64,000 nucleotides of DNA from Vibrio splendidus (GCF_024347615.1 NZ_AP025509.1:868001-932000); one strand, 5' to 3'; positions 51,644 to 61,255 are shown, numbered from the stretch's first letter. A program made the numbers and translations. The notes: generated from the letters alone by a model not told the origin.

Positions 51644-52396
51644 ATGATGGAAATACTGTCTGATGCTGAAATGCTTCGCTACAATCGCCAAATCATTCTT
51701 AAACAGTTTGACTTTGAAGGCCAAGAAGCGCTAAAGCAGAGCTCAATCTTAGTTCTGGGTGCCGGCGGCTTGGGTTGTGCCTCTGCGCAATACCTTGCGA
51801 CGGCGGGTATTGGTAAACTGACACTGATCGACGATGATATTGTCGAGCTTTCAAATTTACAGCGACAAGTACTTCACACCGATGCTGATATTGGTAAGAA
51901 GAAGGTCGATTCTGCCGCTGAATCGTTACAGATACTGAACCCTCACCTGACGATTGAAACTGTTGACCACAGGCTTAATGACCAAGCACTTGGCAAGTTG
52001 ATTGAAGCACATTCACTTGTTCTTGATGCCAGTGACAACGTTGAAACGCGCAATCAACTCAACCGCTTGTGTTACGTCTCTAAAACGCCACTCGTATCAG
52101 GTGCAGCGATTCGCATGGAAGGTCAGATTAGTGTGTTCACTTATCAAGACGCAGATGCACCGTGCTACCAGTGTTTAAGCGCTCTATTCGGCAACGCTGC
52201 TCTAAGCTGCGTAGAAGCTGGTGTGATGGCGCCTGTTGTTGGCATGGTGGGCGCAGCTCAGGCTTTGGAAGCTATCAAGGTTATTGCTAAGTTTGGACAA
52301 CCAAAGCAAGGCAAGCTTTTGATTCTCGATGCCATGTCGCACAGCTGGCGTGAAATGAATTTAATGAAGATGCCTAATTGTTCGGTGTGTGGATAA
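51644..52396 (+). CDS. moeB: Molybdopterin-synthase adenylyltransferase
   Basis: A 250-residue E1-like enzyme that activates the C-terminus of MoaD by adenylation. The nucleotide-binding LVLGAGGLGCASAQYLA, the conserved DDDIVELSNLQRQ, and DNVETRNQLNRLC are all present (quoted in part). The zinc ligands are CYQC and the last CSVC. GAGG lies four to seven bases before two successive ATGs (51644, 51647); either may be used. It follows moeA closely, so the two are co-translated for molybdenum cofactor synthesis. Confidence 0.96.
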   Translation: MMEILSDAEMLRYNRQIILKQFDFEGQEALKQSSILVLGAGGLGCASAQYLATAGIGKLTLIDDDIVELSNLQRQVLHTDADIGKKKVDSAAESLQILNPHLTIETVDHRLNDQALGKLIEAHSLVLDASDNVETRNQLNRLCYVSKTPLVSGAAIRMEGQISVFTYQDADAPCYQCLSALFGNAALSCVEAGVMAPVVGMVGAAQALEAIKVIAKFGQPKQGKLLILDAMSHSWREMNLMKMPNCSVCG

Positions 52397-52427
52397 GCTA
52401 AGTCCTATCCCCTCTTATCGAAAACCT

Positions 52428-52456
52428 AAGCCTTGACTAAAAGTCAGGGCTTTTTT
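52428..52456 (+). terminator. Terminator of moeAB
   Basis: AAGCCTTGACT/AGTCAGGGCTT 11-bp stem with one G-U pair and loop AAA, followed by TTTT. It begins 31 bases after the moeB stop. Confidence 0.88.
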
Positions 52457-52651
52457 AGAGCTCAACATCAGCTTCTTAAATCGCTTTATCAATTTGAAAT
52501 ACTCTATGAGAGATTAATTTCATTTGAGTTCTCATTTTGAGAATACAATAAAAACCCCAGCACCCAAAAATATAAATAATAAAAATCAACAACTTAAAAT
52601 TGGCACGTAACTTGTAAAAGTATCTAAACCTTCCATGACAAGGATGTAGAT

Positions 52652-54787
52652 ATGAGAATTACAACGTTAAGTTTGCTATTAAGTGCGCCCCTAGTCGCCA
52701 ACGCAGCGCCATTCGATACATGTCCAAGTAAGGCGTACCTCTTTCAATCCACCCCAGTGCAAGTTTGGGGCGTTAACCTAGTGACCGGCTCAACCACTCT
52801 GTTAGAAGACGATACGGGCATGAATGCCAATATCAATGGTGTTGGTTTCGACTTTCAAGACAGATATATTTATGGCTATGACACAACCAACAAACGCTTG
52901 GTGCGCCTTGGACAGGATTTCCAAGCTGAAGTCATCAATACCAGTGGCTTACCCACCGATCACACCTTTTATGTAGGTGACGTATATGATCACGTTTACT
53001 ACTTATACCGTACAGGAAAAGGGCTATTCACCGTTGACCTATCTCCTTTAGATACCGACCCAAACGCGACCGTTACGGTTAATAAAATAGCTGGTAGCCC
53101 GGCAACCGTAAAACTGACCGATTTTGCTTTCCACCCAAGTGATGGATCTTTGTATGGTATTGATAACAACTCGGGTGGCCTGTACAGCTTCAACCCCACT
53201 ACAGGCGCAGAAACCTACATTGGTGACACTGGAGAAACAGGTACATTTGGCGCAGGTTATTTCGATGTAAACGGCTACTACTACGTATCTCGAAATCAAG
53301 ACGGTAAAATTTACCGTATCAATCTGTCTCCTGACAACGCGACCAATATCGCTGCTGGGATTGTTCCGGCGGTTGAATTTGTATCGAATGGCCCAGCTTC
53401 TGGTCAAAACGATGGCGCTCGTTGTGCGAACGCGCCTGTTGTAGATGAAGATTCAAACATCGACTTCGGTGACGCGCCAGACAGCTACCTGACTCTTCTC
53501 GCAAGTAATGGCCCTCGACATGAACTTGATGGCATCACATGGTTAGGTACAACACCTCCAGATGCGGATTTGGATGGTTATGTCACACCACAATCAGACG
53601 AAACCGTTGGAGTGGATGATGAATGGGCCAACGGTGGTATCGGTTTTGTTACCGCACTTGAAGCCGGACTTGATTCAAAAGTTGTGATTGAAGCTTCAAC
53701 AACCGGTTACCTTTCAGCTTGGATAGACTGGAACCAAGATGGCAGCTTCGATGGCGCCAACGAGCAAGTGTTTACAGATTACGCGCTCGATGCGGGTGAA
53801 AACGATCTGTTCCTTAATGTTGATATCAACGCACTAACCGGTACTACGTGGGCTAGATTTAGATTCAGCCAACAAACCAACCTAAGTTATTTTGGCGGTT
53901 CAACCTCTGGTGAGGTGGTCGATATTCAAGTCGATGTCCTTAACGATGGTGCCACCGCTCGTTACTTCCCAAGTGCTTCTGGCTACGCAACGCTCGCGTA
54001 CGAAGATAACTGGCCATATAAAGCCGACTACGACATGAACGATGCTGTTCTTATGTATCGCATTACCGAGATCCTTAAAGATGGAAAGGTCGTTAAATCC
54101 ACCATCGACGGACGCTTAGCTGCTGTCGGGGCATCGTACAGAAATGGTTTTGCTGTTCGACTTCCTAACCTAGACCCGAGCTTGGTGAGTAGTGGTAGCT
54201 CTTACATGAAACACAATGGTGTATTCACTGACCTCGACCTAGAAGATGGACGTAGCGAAGCAATCTTTGTTATCGCCAATGACCTGACAGAAAAAATCAG
54301 CACTGGCTGTACCTTCTACCGTACCAGTAATGGATGTAAAGAGGATGAGCAGTTCTCATTCCAAATTGGTATTACTTTAGCCGGTGACGGTGTGAGTACT
54401 GGCAGCTGGACCGATATGCCTTACGACCCGTTCATCTTCGCAACGCCTGGGTATTATCACGGTGAAAACCTACCTCTACATCCAGGACGCAGCTGGGAGG
54501 TTCACTTGCCAGACCAAGCGCCAACAGAAGCATTTGATACCACTAACCTCTTTGAAGCTGGTTTAGGCGTCGATGACAGTAATCCATCAACAGGTAAATA
54601 CTTCAAAACAGTAGAAAATCACCCTTGGGCACTAATAGTGACTTCGGATGACGAATGGGAGTGGCCTCTAGAGTACGTCGATATTGTTACCGCTTACCCA
54701 GAGTTTAAAGAATACGCAGAGTCCGGCGGTGACACGAACCAAACATGGTACCAATCACCTACAGACAACCAACGTTACAAACCATAA
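52652..54787 (+). CDS. LruC-domain secreted protein
   Basis: A 711-residue exported protein. The signal peptide (MRITTLSLLLSAPLVANA) precedes a beta-rich region of about 250 residues with propeller-like repeats (VNLVTGSTTLL, FNPTTGAETYIG, IYRINLSPDN). A GEVED-like domain follows (WIDWNQDGSFDGANEQ). The last ~280 residues contain the LruC signature (YEDNWPYKADYDMNDAVL) of unknown activity. Cys pairs near the N-terminus and at CTFYRTSNGC suggest disulfides. AAGGA lies seven bases before ATG. It is followed at 11 bases by a lipoprotein gene, probably co-transcribed. LruC proteins are known from Leptospira and marine bacteria; a surface or extracellular role is plausible, but the function is unknown. 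Confidence 0.87.
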   Translation: MRITTLSLLLSAPLVANAAPFDTCPSKAYLFQSTPVQVWGVNLVTGSTTLLEDDTGMNANINGVGFDFQDRYIYGYDTTNKRLVRLGQDFQAEVINTSGLPTDHTFYVGDVYDHVYYLYRTGKGLFTVDLSPLDTDPNATVTVNKIAGSPATVKLTDFAFHPSDGSLYGIDNNSGGLYSFNPTTGAETYIGDTGETGTFGAGYFDVNGYYYVSRNQDGKIYRINLSPDNATNIAAGIVPAVEFVSNGPASGQNDGARCANAPVVDEDSNIDFGDAPDSYLTLLASNGPRHELDGITWLGTTPPDADLDGYVTPQSDETVGVDDEWANGGIGFVTALEAGLDSKVVIEASTTGYLSAWIDWNQDGSFDGANEQVFTDYALDAGENDLFLNVDINALTGTTWARFRFSQQTNLSYFGGSTSGEVVDIQVDVLNDGATARYFPSASGYATLAYEDNWPYKADYDMNDAVLMYRITEILKDGKVVKSTIDGRLAAVGASYRNGFAVRLPNLDPSLVSSGSSYMKHNGVFTDLDLEDGRSEAIFVIANDLTEKISTGCTFYRTSNGCKEDEQFSFQIGITLAGDGVSTGSWTDMPYDPFIFATPGYYHGENLPLHPGRSWEVHLPDQAPTEAFDTTNLFEAGLGVDDSNPSTGKYFKTVENHPWALIVTSDDEWEWPLEYVDIVTAYPEFKEYAESGGDTNQTWYQSPTDNQRYKP

Positions 54788-54798
54788 GGAGAGACGTT

Positions 54799-55416
54799 AT
54801 GACTATTCACACTAAACAATATCGAGACAATCATTGCGTTGATTCAAGCCGCAATCTCTCTGAGGAAGAACGTATGTCTGTACCAAGCACTTGGAACATG
54901 AAGAAGTCACTAGCCGTTATTTTAGCTGCAGCTCCATTGGTATTAGCCGGTTGTGGGGGCGGTGGTGGTGGCGGCGGAAGTGCATCTACTCCATCACCAT
55001 CTACACCCTCGGCACCTGCAACCCCATCGACTCCGGTAACAGCAACGCCTTCGCCGTCTCCCGCGACAAGTGCGGTAGCTGCGCAAAGCTATACGATGAG
55101 TGATTTGGTGGTACCTGACGGGTTTGACTACAGCTCTGTTGAACAATTTGATCTCGACATCGACATCAGCAGCATTTCGACAGACCGTTCTTTTGTGACC
55201 GTTTATAGCCGATTTAGTACAAGAGGTGACTCAACCTTGAAGCCAGATTACTCCAGTAAAGTCATTGCAGGTCCATTAGATAATGGTGTGTTCGCCTCCA
55301 ACTTTGCAGCACCGGTAAACCATGAAGCACTCTTGATAGAGATTTGGTTCTACGATGGTCAACCTCCATTACAACAAGTGGTTTCCAGCGGCGATTCTCA
55401 GATTGTCTGGCAGTAA
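54799..55416 (+). CDS. Glycine/Pro-Ser-Thr-rich lipoprotein paired with the LruC protein
   Basis: A predicted lipoprotein: MKKSLAVILAAAPLVLAGC with lipobox LAGC, then eight glycines and a Ser/Thr/Pro/Ala linker of about 45 residues. A ~115-residue beta-rich C-terminal domain with DLDIDISSI and IEIWFYDGQPP ends it. Three in-frame ATGs compete. The 54799 ATG has AAGGAG seven bases upstream. The 54874 ATG has GAGGA seven bases upstream. The third (54898) starts the signal directly. The first would place about 33 polar residues ahead of the signal, which would be unusual but not impossible. No homologous family recognised. It lies 11 bases after the LruC gene. Confidence 0.75.
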   Translation: MTIHTKQYRDNHCVDSSRNLSEEERMSVPSTWNMKKSLAVILAAAPLVLAGCGGGGGGGGSASTPSPSTPSAPATPSTPVTATPSPSPATSAVAAQSYTMSDLVVPDGFDYSSVEQFDLDIDISSISTDRSFVTVYSRFSTRGDSTLKPDYSSKVIAGPLDNGVFASNFAAPVNHEALLIEIWFYDGQPPLQQVVSSGDSQIVWQ

Positions 55417-55510
55417 GTCGTTAACAACAGGTAAGTCGTTTAACAGCAGCTAACTTGTCGTCAGCGAGGTCTATGACGAAACCGATTCAAAATTGATTCT
55501 TTGTAGGTAG

Positions 55511-55538
55511 AAAGTGAGCAGAAATGCTCACTTTTTTG
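55511..55538 (+). terminator. Terminator of the LruC-lipoprotein operon
   Basis: AAAGTGAGCA/TGCTCACTTT 10-bp perfect stem with loop GAAA, followed by TTTTG; about 95 bases after the lipoprotein stop. Confidence 0.9.
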
Positions 55539-55640
55539 TTTTCGCCGAAGAGCGGTTAATTCAGATTTCTTAGCGAGTAACATTCACTTTACCGCCAATC
55601 TCACTTATATTTTCAATATAACCTTCAAAGACTTACTCTC

Positions 55641-55955
55641 ATGAAACAGTTAAAAATAGGTCTATTTATATTGATGTGCGGTGTGGGGGTGCTATTGGCC
55701 CTCTCCTATTTCCCGCTAACATCTGAGACGGGACAACGCATTCAAGCCAAAGTAATTTCGAACACGCTGACTCAATCCTTAGATGGACACAGGCGTTATC
55801 TTACGGTTCAGACAAAAGATAATGACGTATTTCGCGTCTCTATTGCTCCAACCACAGACTGCCCTATTGATTCTGTGGTCGCGCTTGATACATTAAACAA
55901 TCAAATAACCGGACAAAGCAGTTATCAGTTCATCCACTGTCGAGCTGCACAGTAA
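55641..55955 (+). CDS. Small membrane-anchored hypothetical protein
   Basis: A 104-residue protein with a hydrophobic N-terminal segment (GLFILMCGVGVLLALSYFPL) that is an anchor or uncleaved signal. It is followed by a small beta-rich domain (RYLTVQTKDNDVFRVSIAP) with two cysteines (TDCPID, IHCRAA) that could bond in the periplasm. No family recognised. No clear ribosome-binding site precedes the ATG. It has its own upstream gap after a terminator. Confidence 0.65.
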   Translation: MKQLKIGLFILMCGVGVLLALSYFPLTSETGQRIQAKVISNTLTQSLDGHRRYLTVQTKDNDVFRVSIAPTTDCPIDSVVALDTLNNQITGQSSYQFIHCRAAQ

Positions 55956-56095
55956 CGGGCTATACAACAACGGTATTCGTAAAAACGACAGTAATCTCTC
56001 TAACAACAAGAATCGCTCTAACACTGTATTAGCTAAAACAGTAGTAATGCATAACAACAATAATCGCTAAAACAACAAGAATGGATATAACAATA

Positions 56096-56944
56096 ATGAA
56101 TCAGCCACTCATCTCACCACAACAACTTCAACAACGTTTGCTAGCAGAAGACAATATCATCCTCCTCGACGCCAGTATCGAGTTTCAAATTCCAAGCGAG
56201 TCAGAGAAGATCAAAGGACAAATGATTCCTGGGGCTATTCGTTTTGACTACGACAAAGATTTTTGTAACAAGCACACTCTGCTTCCTCACATGTTCCCGA
56301 CCGAAAAACACTTCAACACACGTGCACAAGAAATTGGCATCAATCAAGACAGCACGATTGTGGTTTACGATAACGCCGGAACCTTCGCTTCGCCCCGTGC
56401 GTGGTGGATGTTTATGGCAATGGGACACAACAACGTATACATCTTAGATGGTGGTTTACCTGCGTGGATCGAAGCTGGTTACGCGACAGAGACTGACTAT
56501 CGAACCGAAGTGAAAACGGGCAACTTTGAAGGCCATATTCAAGACAACTATTTTGTCAGTGCTCAGCAGATTGAAAGTTACTCAACTGACAAGAGCGCAA
56601 ACATTGTAGACGCGCGTTCTCAAGCTCGCTTCGATTCAGAAGTTCCTGAACCACGTGAAGGCTTACGTAGTGGCCACATCCCAAACTCAGTTTGCTTACC
56701 GTTCGCTCAAGTATTAAATGATGGAAAATTAAGAACTCAACAAGAGTTAATTGAGATATTTTCCACCATAGAGATCGCCCCTTCTCAACCTATGTTCTTT
56801 AGCTGTGGCTCTGGAGTAACAGCCTGCATCATATTATTGGCCGCTAAACTCGCTGGCTATACAGGTGAAATGGGCGTTTACGATGGCTCATGGACTGAGT
56901 GGGGCGCTAACGAGAAGCTACCTATCGCCGTAACTGAAAAGTAA
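56096..56944 (+). CDS. sseA: 3-mercaptopyruvate/thiosulfate sulfurtransferase
   Basis: A 282-residue tandem rhodanese protein: an inactive N-terminal domain (LLDASIEFQIP, GAIRFDYDKDF) and an active C-terminal one (VDARSQARFD, RSGHIPNSVCLPF). The catalytic loop CGSGVTAC begins with the sulfur-accepting Cys. The CG(S/T)GV(T/S)A pattern is that of mercaptopyruvate rather than thiosulfate sulfurtransferases. I prefer the ATG at 56096, which starts at the usual point before the first domain; an ATG 15 bases upstream is also possible. The ~140 bases in front hold degenerate ACAACAA(G/T)AAT repeats. Confidence 0.9.
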   Translation: MNQPLISPQQLQQRLLAEDNIILLDASIEFQIPSESEKIKGQMIPGAIRFDYDKDFCNKHTLLPHMFPTEKHFNTRAQEIGINQDSTIVVYDNAGTFASPRAWWMFMAMGHNNVYILDGGLPAWIEAGYATETDYRTEVKTGNFEGHIQDNYFVSAQQIESYSTDKSANIVDARSQARFDSEVPEPREGLRSGHIPNSVCLPFAQVLNDGKLRTQQELIEIFSTIEIAPSQPMFFSCGSGVTACIILLAAKLAGYTGEMGVYDGSWTEWGANEKLPIAVTEK

Positions 56945-57338
56945 TTCAACTTCACTCAGTGCTACTGTTAACCATACTGCTAGAACATACGACGTGCGCA
57001 TAACAAGCTTATTCACAGTGAGAATAAAACCTCATGGAGTAAGCTTTTTACTCTGTAGCTAACGGCTACCTCCGCTTGAAGCCAGAGCGCGATTAGCGTT
57101 ACTGCTATAAACGACGACCGTTTGCTAACTATAAACTGTGATTAACCATGGGTTATTCGTTATCAAAATTCTGAATACTAATATTTCGCTCAAGAATCTC
57201 TGCTCGTAGTCGTTACACTATTTAATCATTAATACTTCCATTATTGATATTTGTATCCTTCGTTGCATGAATCACGCTGACAATCCACTAGTTTGTCACT
57301 TGCTCTCTGTTTAAGTAGTAATTAACAAAAGGCATCTC
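56945..57338. other. Intergenic region with one possible terminator
   Basis: About 390 bases without a gene. AAGCTTA (57005-57011) and TAAGCTTTTT (57040-57049) could pair around an inner TTCACAGTGAGAA stem and end sseA transcription, but the loop is long. The rest should contain the promoter of the next gene. I see no repeat family or RNA gene. Confidence 0.4.
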
Positions 57339-59633
57339 ATGGCTCTATTTAAGAAAAATATCTGGTCGCTGTATGTTCTGATCGTACTGCTTACCCTGAT
57401 ACTTTTCGCTGTGTTGGGCGTAAGCAAGTGGCAAGCAAACAGAGATGACTTCACGGAGCAACAGCACATACAGGTAGAACTTTTTTCTAGCTCTGTTAGC
57501 TCGCTGATGACCAGTCAAGAAGCACTACTTGAAGTTGTAGGGCACCAGTTAGCCCAACAATCTGATTTTACTCGCACGGCTTCTATCCAGATTCGACCAA
57601 TATTAGATAAACTACTTGATACTCACCCCGCGATAGCCGCATTTGGGTTACTTAATCCTGAAGGTGATTACCTTGCAATTAGCTCGAACCTACAGCTATC
57701 CGATCAGCATAATTTGCTTAACGACTCATACACCAGAGATTCATTTCTCGAGGTCATGTCTAGCGAAAAAATGGTGTTGGGACGTACCTATTTCCAGGAC
57801 TCACTTAACAGCCTAGTAATTCCGCTAAGAAAGTCGATTTCAATCGATGGCAAGCATGTCGATGCGGTCATGACTGCGGGTTTGCGTTTGGACAGTACGA
57901 TCGTATTTGAAAGCAACGCACACGCAGGTAGCTACAACACGTTAACTTTGCTTAGAACAGACAACTATCGTCAGTTCTTTTCTAGCGACATCGAATCTCT
58001 TGACGCCTATTTGGAACCTGTTGCTAACGACCTGATGAAGCGCATTACCAAAAACTTTTTAGAACAAGTGAATGTCAGTGTCAAAGAAGCAAAAACCGGT
58101 AAAGACACGTACTCTTTCAGTATCAGTGACGACACATATCACTCGCTCGTTAGCGCTAAATACATTCCAGACTACAAGCTTTGGGTGGTCGGCCGTACGG
58201 ATCTATCGCACGTCGATGGCATATTCGTAAAAGAGTTTGGCATTCTTTTTGTTGCCTTTATTTTTCTTCAATTTGTTTTCTACTTTTTAGTAAAATCGAT
58301 TGCCAAAAACGAACAACGTACTCGAAGCCAACTCATCTACCAAGCGAATCATGACCCGTTAACCTCTCTACCCAACCGTTTATACATGCGTAGAAACATT
58401 AGTAAATGGATTGAAGATGAGTCAGAGCCGTTCTCACTATTGTTTATCGATATCGATAACTTTAAATGCGTCAACGATACCCACGGGCACGACTTCGGTG
58501 ACAAGGTACTCAAGCAAATCGCTTTACGTTTGATGAGATTCCGCTCTCGAGTCAGCCTATTGGTGCGCGAATCCAGTGATGAGTTTTTATTCTTAACGCC
58601 TTTATCGAATGAAGTTGAAATTAAACGACTCGCCAAGCGAATTATTGAAGTGCTATCTCAACCTTATGAAGTCGAAAGCGCGCAGTTCTTGTTAGGTTGT
58701 AGCATCGGCGTAGCGCGTTTTCCTGAACACGGAAAAGATCTTGATAGCCTGTTACGCTCTGCCGACATTTCCATGTACAAAGCGAAGCAGCAGCAAAACT
58801 CGTACAGTATTTTTACAACGGAGATGCAAGACGCCCACCTCTACAAAATGAAAGTAGAACAAAGGCTACGTATCGCAATCGAGAAACAAACTCTGTTCAT
58901 GGTCTTCCAACCACTGGTCCGTGCTAATGAAAGTATTCACGGTGTAGAAGCACTCGTTCGCTGGATTGATGACGAGCTGGGTTTCGTTCCACCAGATGTC
59001 TTTATACCGGTGGCTGAAAACACTGGCTTAATGCAAAAGCTCGGCACTTTTATTATTGAGTCCAGCATTATGCAGATCGCCCATTTGCACCGAACGACGG
59101 AACAAAAGATCGGGCTTTCGATCAACATATCTGTTCGACAGTTTTCTCACCGATCTTTCTCTGAGCATTTATTTACAACGCTGGAGAAATATCAGCTCTC
59201 TGCAAGTTGTCTAACATTAGAGATTACCGAAAGCTTGTTTATTGAAGACGTAGACATAGTGAAGCCTATTTTCGAAGCCTTACACGAAAAGAATATAAAG
59301 ATATCTTTAGATGACTTCGGTACAGGCTATTCCTCATTAAGCATGTTGAAAGCACTTCCTATTGATGAGCTTAAGATTGACAAGAGCTTTATTGAGAATA
59401 TTGCTGTCGATCAGCAGTCACTCACCATGGTGCAAAACATCATCGCAATCGGTAAGAACTTCGGCATGGTGGTATTGGCAGAAGGCGTAGAATCGAACGA
59501 GCACTTCGCGATTCTAAAGGCATGTGGATGTGACTTAATGCAAGGCTACTACTTCTCTCGCCCTATTCCTTACGATGAGCTTGCTGCTCACCTAAACCAG
59601 CAAGTGACCGAGCACGCGGAATGTTCTGTTTAA
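57339..59633 (+). CDS. Membrane GGDEF-EAL protein, likely c-di-GMP phosphodiesterase
   Basis: A 764-residue inner-membrane signalling protein. Two membrane helices (about residues 8-30 and 300-320) enclose a periplasmic Cache-like sensor of about 270 residues. The GGDEF domain (about 335-495) has SSDEF at the active site (Ser412-Ser413-Asp-Glu-Phe), so cyclase activity is unlikely; it may bind GTP as an activator. The EAL domain (about 510-755) has intact catalytic motifs: EALVRW from Glu537, the DDFGTGYSSL loop, KIDKSFI and AEGVE. The protein therefore most likely degrades c-di-GMP in response to an external ligand. AAAGG precedes the ATG. Monocistronic. Confidence 0.93.
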   Translation: MALFKKNIWSLYVLIVLLTLILFAVLGVSKWQANRDDFTEQQHIQVELFSSSVSSLMTSQEALLEVVGHQLAQQSDFTRTASIQIRPILDKLLDTHPAIAAFGLLNPEGDYLAISSNLQLSDQHNLLNDSYTRDSFLEVMSSEKMVLGRTYFQDSLNSLVIPLRKSISIDGKHVDAVMTAGLRLDSTIVFESNAHAGSYNTLTLLRTDNYRQFFSSDIESLDAYLEPVANDLMKRITKNFLEQVNVSVKEAKTGKDTYSFSISDDTYHSLVSAKYIPDYKLWVVGRTDLSHVDGIFVKEFGILFVAFIFLQFVFYFLVKSIAKNEQRTRSQLIYQANHDPLTSLPNRLYMRRNISKWIEDESEPFSLLFIDIDNFKCVNDTHGHDFGDKVLKQIALRLMRFRSRVSLLVRESSDEFLFLTPLSNEVEIKRLAKRIIEVLSQPYEVESAQFLLGCSIGVARFPEHGKDLDSLLRSADISMYKAKQQQNSYSIFTTEMQDAHLYKMKVEQRLRIAIEKQTLFMVFQPLVRANESIHGVEALVRWIDDELGFVPPDVFIPVAENTGLMQKLGTFIIESSIMQIAHLHRTTEQKIGLSINISVRQFSHRSFSEHLFTTLEKYQLSASCLTLEITESLFIEDVDIVKPIFEALHEKNIKISLDDFGTGYSSLSMLKALPIDELKIDKSFIENIAVDQQSLTMVQNIIAIGKNFGMVVLAEGVESNEHFAILKACGCDLMQGYYFSRPIPYDELAAHLNQQVTEHAECSV

Positions 59634-59665
59634 GAACGTGAGTTAAATAGACGAGCTAAATAAAG

Positions 59666-59696
59666 AAGGTAGGCGGACAAACACCTACCTTATTTT
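59666..59696. terminator. Terminator between the EAL gene and the chitinase gene
   Basis: AAGGTAGG/CCTACCTT 8-bp perfect stem with a 10-base loop, followed by ATTTTC, between convergent genes. Confidence 0.75.
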
Positions 59697-59715
59697 CTGG
59701 GTATTTTCTGTTCGG

Positions 59716-61083
59716 TTATTTATTCATTTCGCTATGCATAACATCGATCAACTGTCCGGAAGGATCACCTGATAATTCCCAAGTAAAAATACCGCCTAGG
59801 TCAGACTTCTTCGCCCATTCTGCTTTTGCTTTAATGGAACGCTGATCTTCAAAAGATATGAATACTTTTTTATCTGGGTTCCACAAATAAGGTGCTTGAG
59901 CTTGTTCATCGTACTTGTACTCATAACCTTGTTTGCTGCTGTAGTTATTCATAAGATCCCAAAACATGAAGTAACCATTTTCACCAGTACCAAATTGCGC
60001 CCCTTGTTCAGAAACTAGGTCACCTTTAGGCAGCTCTCCAGCAAAGTCTTTTGTCCCTTGCCAGCCTCGACCATAAAAAGCCGCCCCGATCACGAGCTTC
60101 TCGCTAGGAATACCTTGCTCTATCATCTGATTAATGAAGACATCAGCTCCCATTCCCCACCAACTGCGCTCTGTGGCATGTAAGTTGGTTGTGTGACCAG
60201 TCTGAGTTCCCCAACCTCCGAGGAAGTCATACGTCATCGCAAACATGTTCGTCAAATATGGGCTAGCTGCGTTCCAATCAATTTGGGCTGCCTTAGCACC
60301 CACACCAACAGCCGTTGAAAGCTCGTAATCTCTTTGAGTCGTCTTTGATAGAGCGTCCAAGTCACTTCTAATTGTTTTTACTAGAAGTGTAAATGCTTCA
60401 CGCTCTAGCGCTTTTTGCTCATCCGTTAGTTTAGTATCTGGGTTCCAAGGCGAAGTGGTTAAACCACCGCCTCCTGGGTATTCCCAATCAAGATCAATAC
60501 CATCAAAGAAGTCATATTTTTGAATCAACTCAACAGCCGTTTTTGAAAAGTGCGCAATGGCTTTAGGGTCTTTCGCCATCGCATGGAAAGGTTCAGACAT
60601 CGTCCATCCACCAAATGATGGCAATATTTTGATATTTTGATTGTCGGCCTTCAGTTGAGCTAACTGGGCAAAATGACCTTTATAGGCGACATCAACATTC
60701 ACGTCTCCGAAATCGACTTCTAACGCAGCTTCTTTATCCACAATGATCGCGGTATATGGTTCTTTGTCTGCACATTGCTGCTTAATTTGTTTTTGGACAG
60801 GCTCACCAGCACCGCTATGAGGACCACACATGCTTAAGAAGGCGTAAATAATATGTGAGAGCTTGTCTGCCGGTATGTCGTCAACGGTATAAGGGTTGTC
60901 TTTATTCAGATATTGCCAATCTGCAAAATACCCAGCGACGACTTTATCATCAGCATGTGCAGTAGGCGTGAGTATACAAGCAGCGGCTATTAAGCTAAGC
61001 GCACTGATAGAATTAAATTTAAAGATAGAACTTGATTGGTCACTGTTACTAGAAATGGCTTGTGTGATAAATGACAGTTTCAT
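59716..61083 (-). CDS. Secreted GH18 chitinase
   Basis: A 455-residue glycoside hydrolase family 18 enzyme. The catalytic DxxDxDxE motif is DGIDLDWE (residues 194-201), with Glu201 as the proton donor. KILPSFGGWTMS is the second family motif, and MTYDFLGGWG holds the conserved Met-Tyr-Asp. The signal peptide is unusually long: about 25 polar residues precede ISALSLIAAACILTPTAHA. No chitin-binding module is attached. It would cleave chitin or chitooligosaccharides outside the cell or in the periplasm, as expected for a marine Vibrio. AAGGAG lies six bases before the ATG. The upstream region carries an inverted repeat. Confidence 0.95.
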   Translation of the reverse strand: MKLSFITQAISSNSDQSSSIFKFNSISALSLIAAACILTPTAHADDKVVAGYFADWQYLNKDNPYTVDDIPADKLSHIIYAFLSMCGPHSGAGEPVQKQIKQQCADKEPYTAIIVDKEAALEVDFGDVNVDVAYKGHFAQLAQLKADNQNIKILPSFGGWTMSEPFHAMAKDPKAIAHFSKTAVELIQKYDFFDGIDLDWEYPGGGGLTTSPWNPDTKLTDEQKALEREAFTLLVKTIRSDLDALSKTTQRDYELSTAVGVGAKAAQIDWNAASPYLTNMFAMTYDFLGGWGTQTGHTTNLHATERSWWGMGADVFINQMIEQGIPSEKLVIGAAFYGRGWQGTKDFAGELPKGDLVSEQGAQFGTGENGYFMFWDLMNNYSSKQGYEYKYDEQAQAPYLWNPDKKVFISFEDQRSIKAKAEWAKKSDLGGIFTWELSGDPSGQLIDVMHSEMNK

Positions 61084-61144
61084 AATTATCTCCTTTAGTG
61101 TGGCTTAACATTAAAGAGTGATAATTCTTTCAACCGCTGAACAA

Positions 61145-61233
61145 ATTCACTATTCGAGTCATATCTAATAGTTATCCCCTTTATTGCACTGGTTTCATTA
61201 GGGGGAATTACCATCATTGCTCAAATAGTGAAT
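61145..61233. promoter_or_regulatory. Inverted repeat upstream of the chitinase gene
   Basis: ATTCACTATTCGAG (61145-61158) and CTCAAATAGTGAAT (61220-61233) are reverse complements with one mismatch, 61 bases apart. They lie 62-150 bases upstream of the chitinase start and may be paired operator sites. Confidence 0.5.
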
Positions 61234-61255
61234 TCAACGAAGCATGAGTATCTTA

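Noticed and set aside
55956..56095. Direct-repeat array ACAACAA(G/T)AAT upstream of sseA
   Set aside because: Copies are short, irregular and AT-rich, with no clear unit or link to a function.
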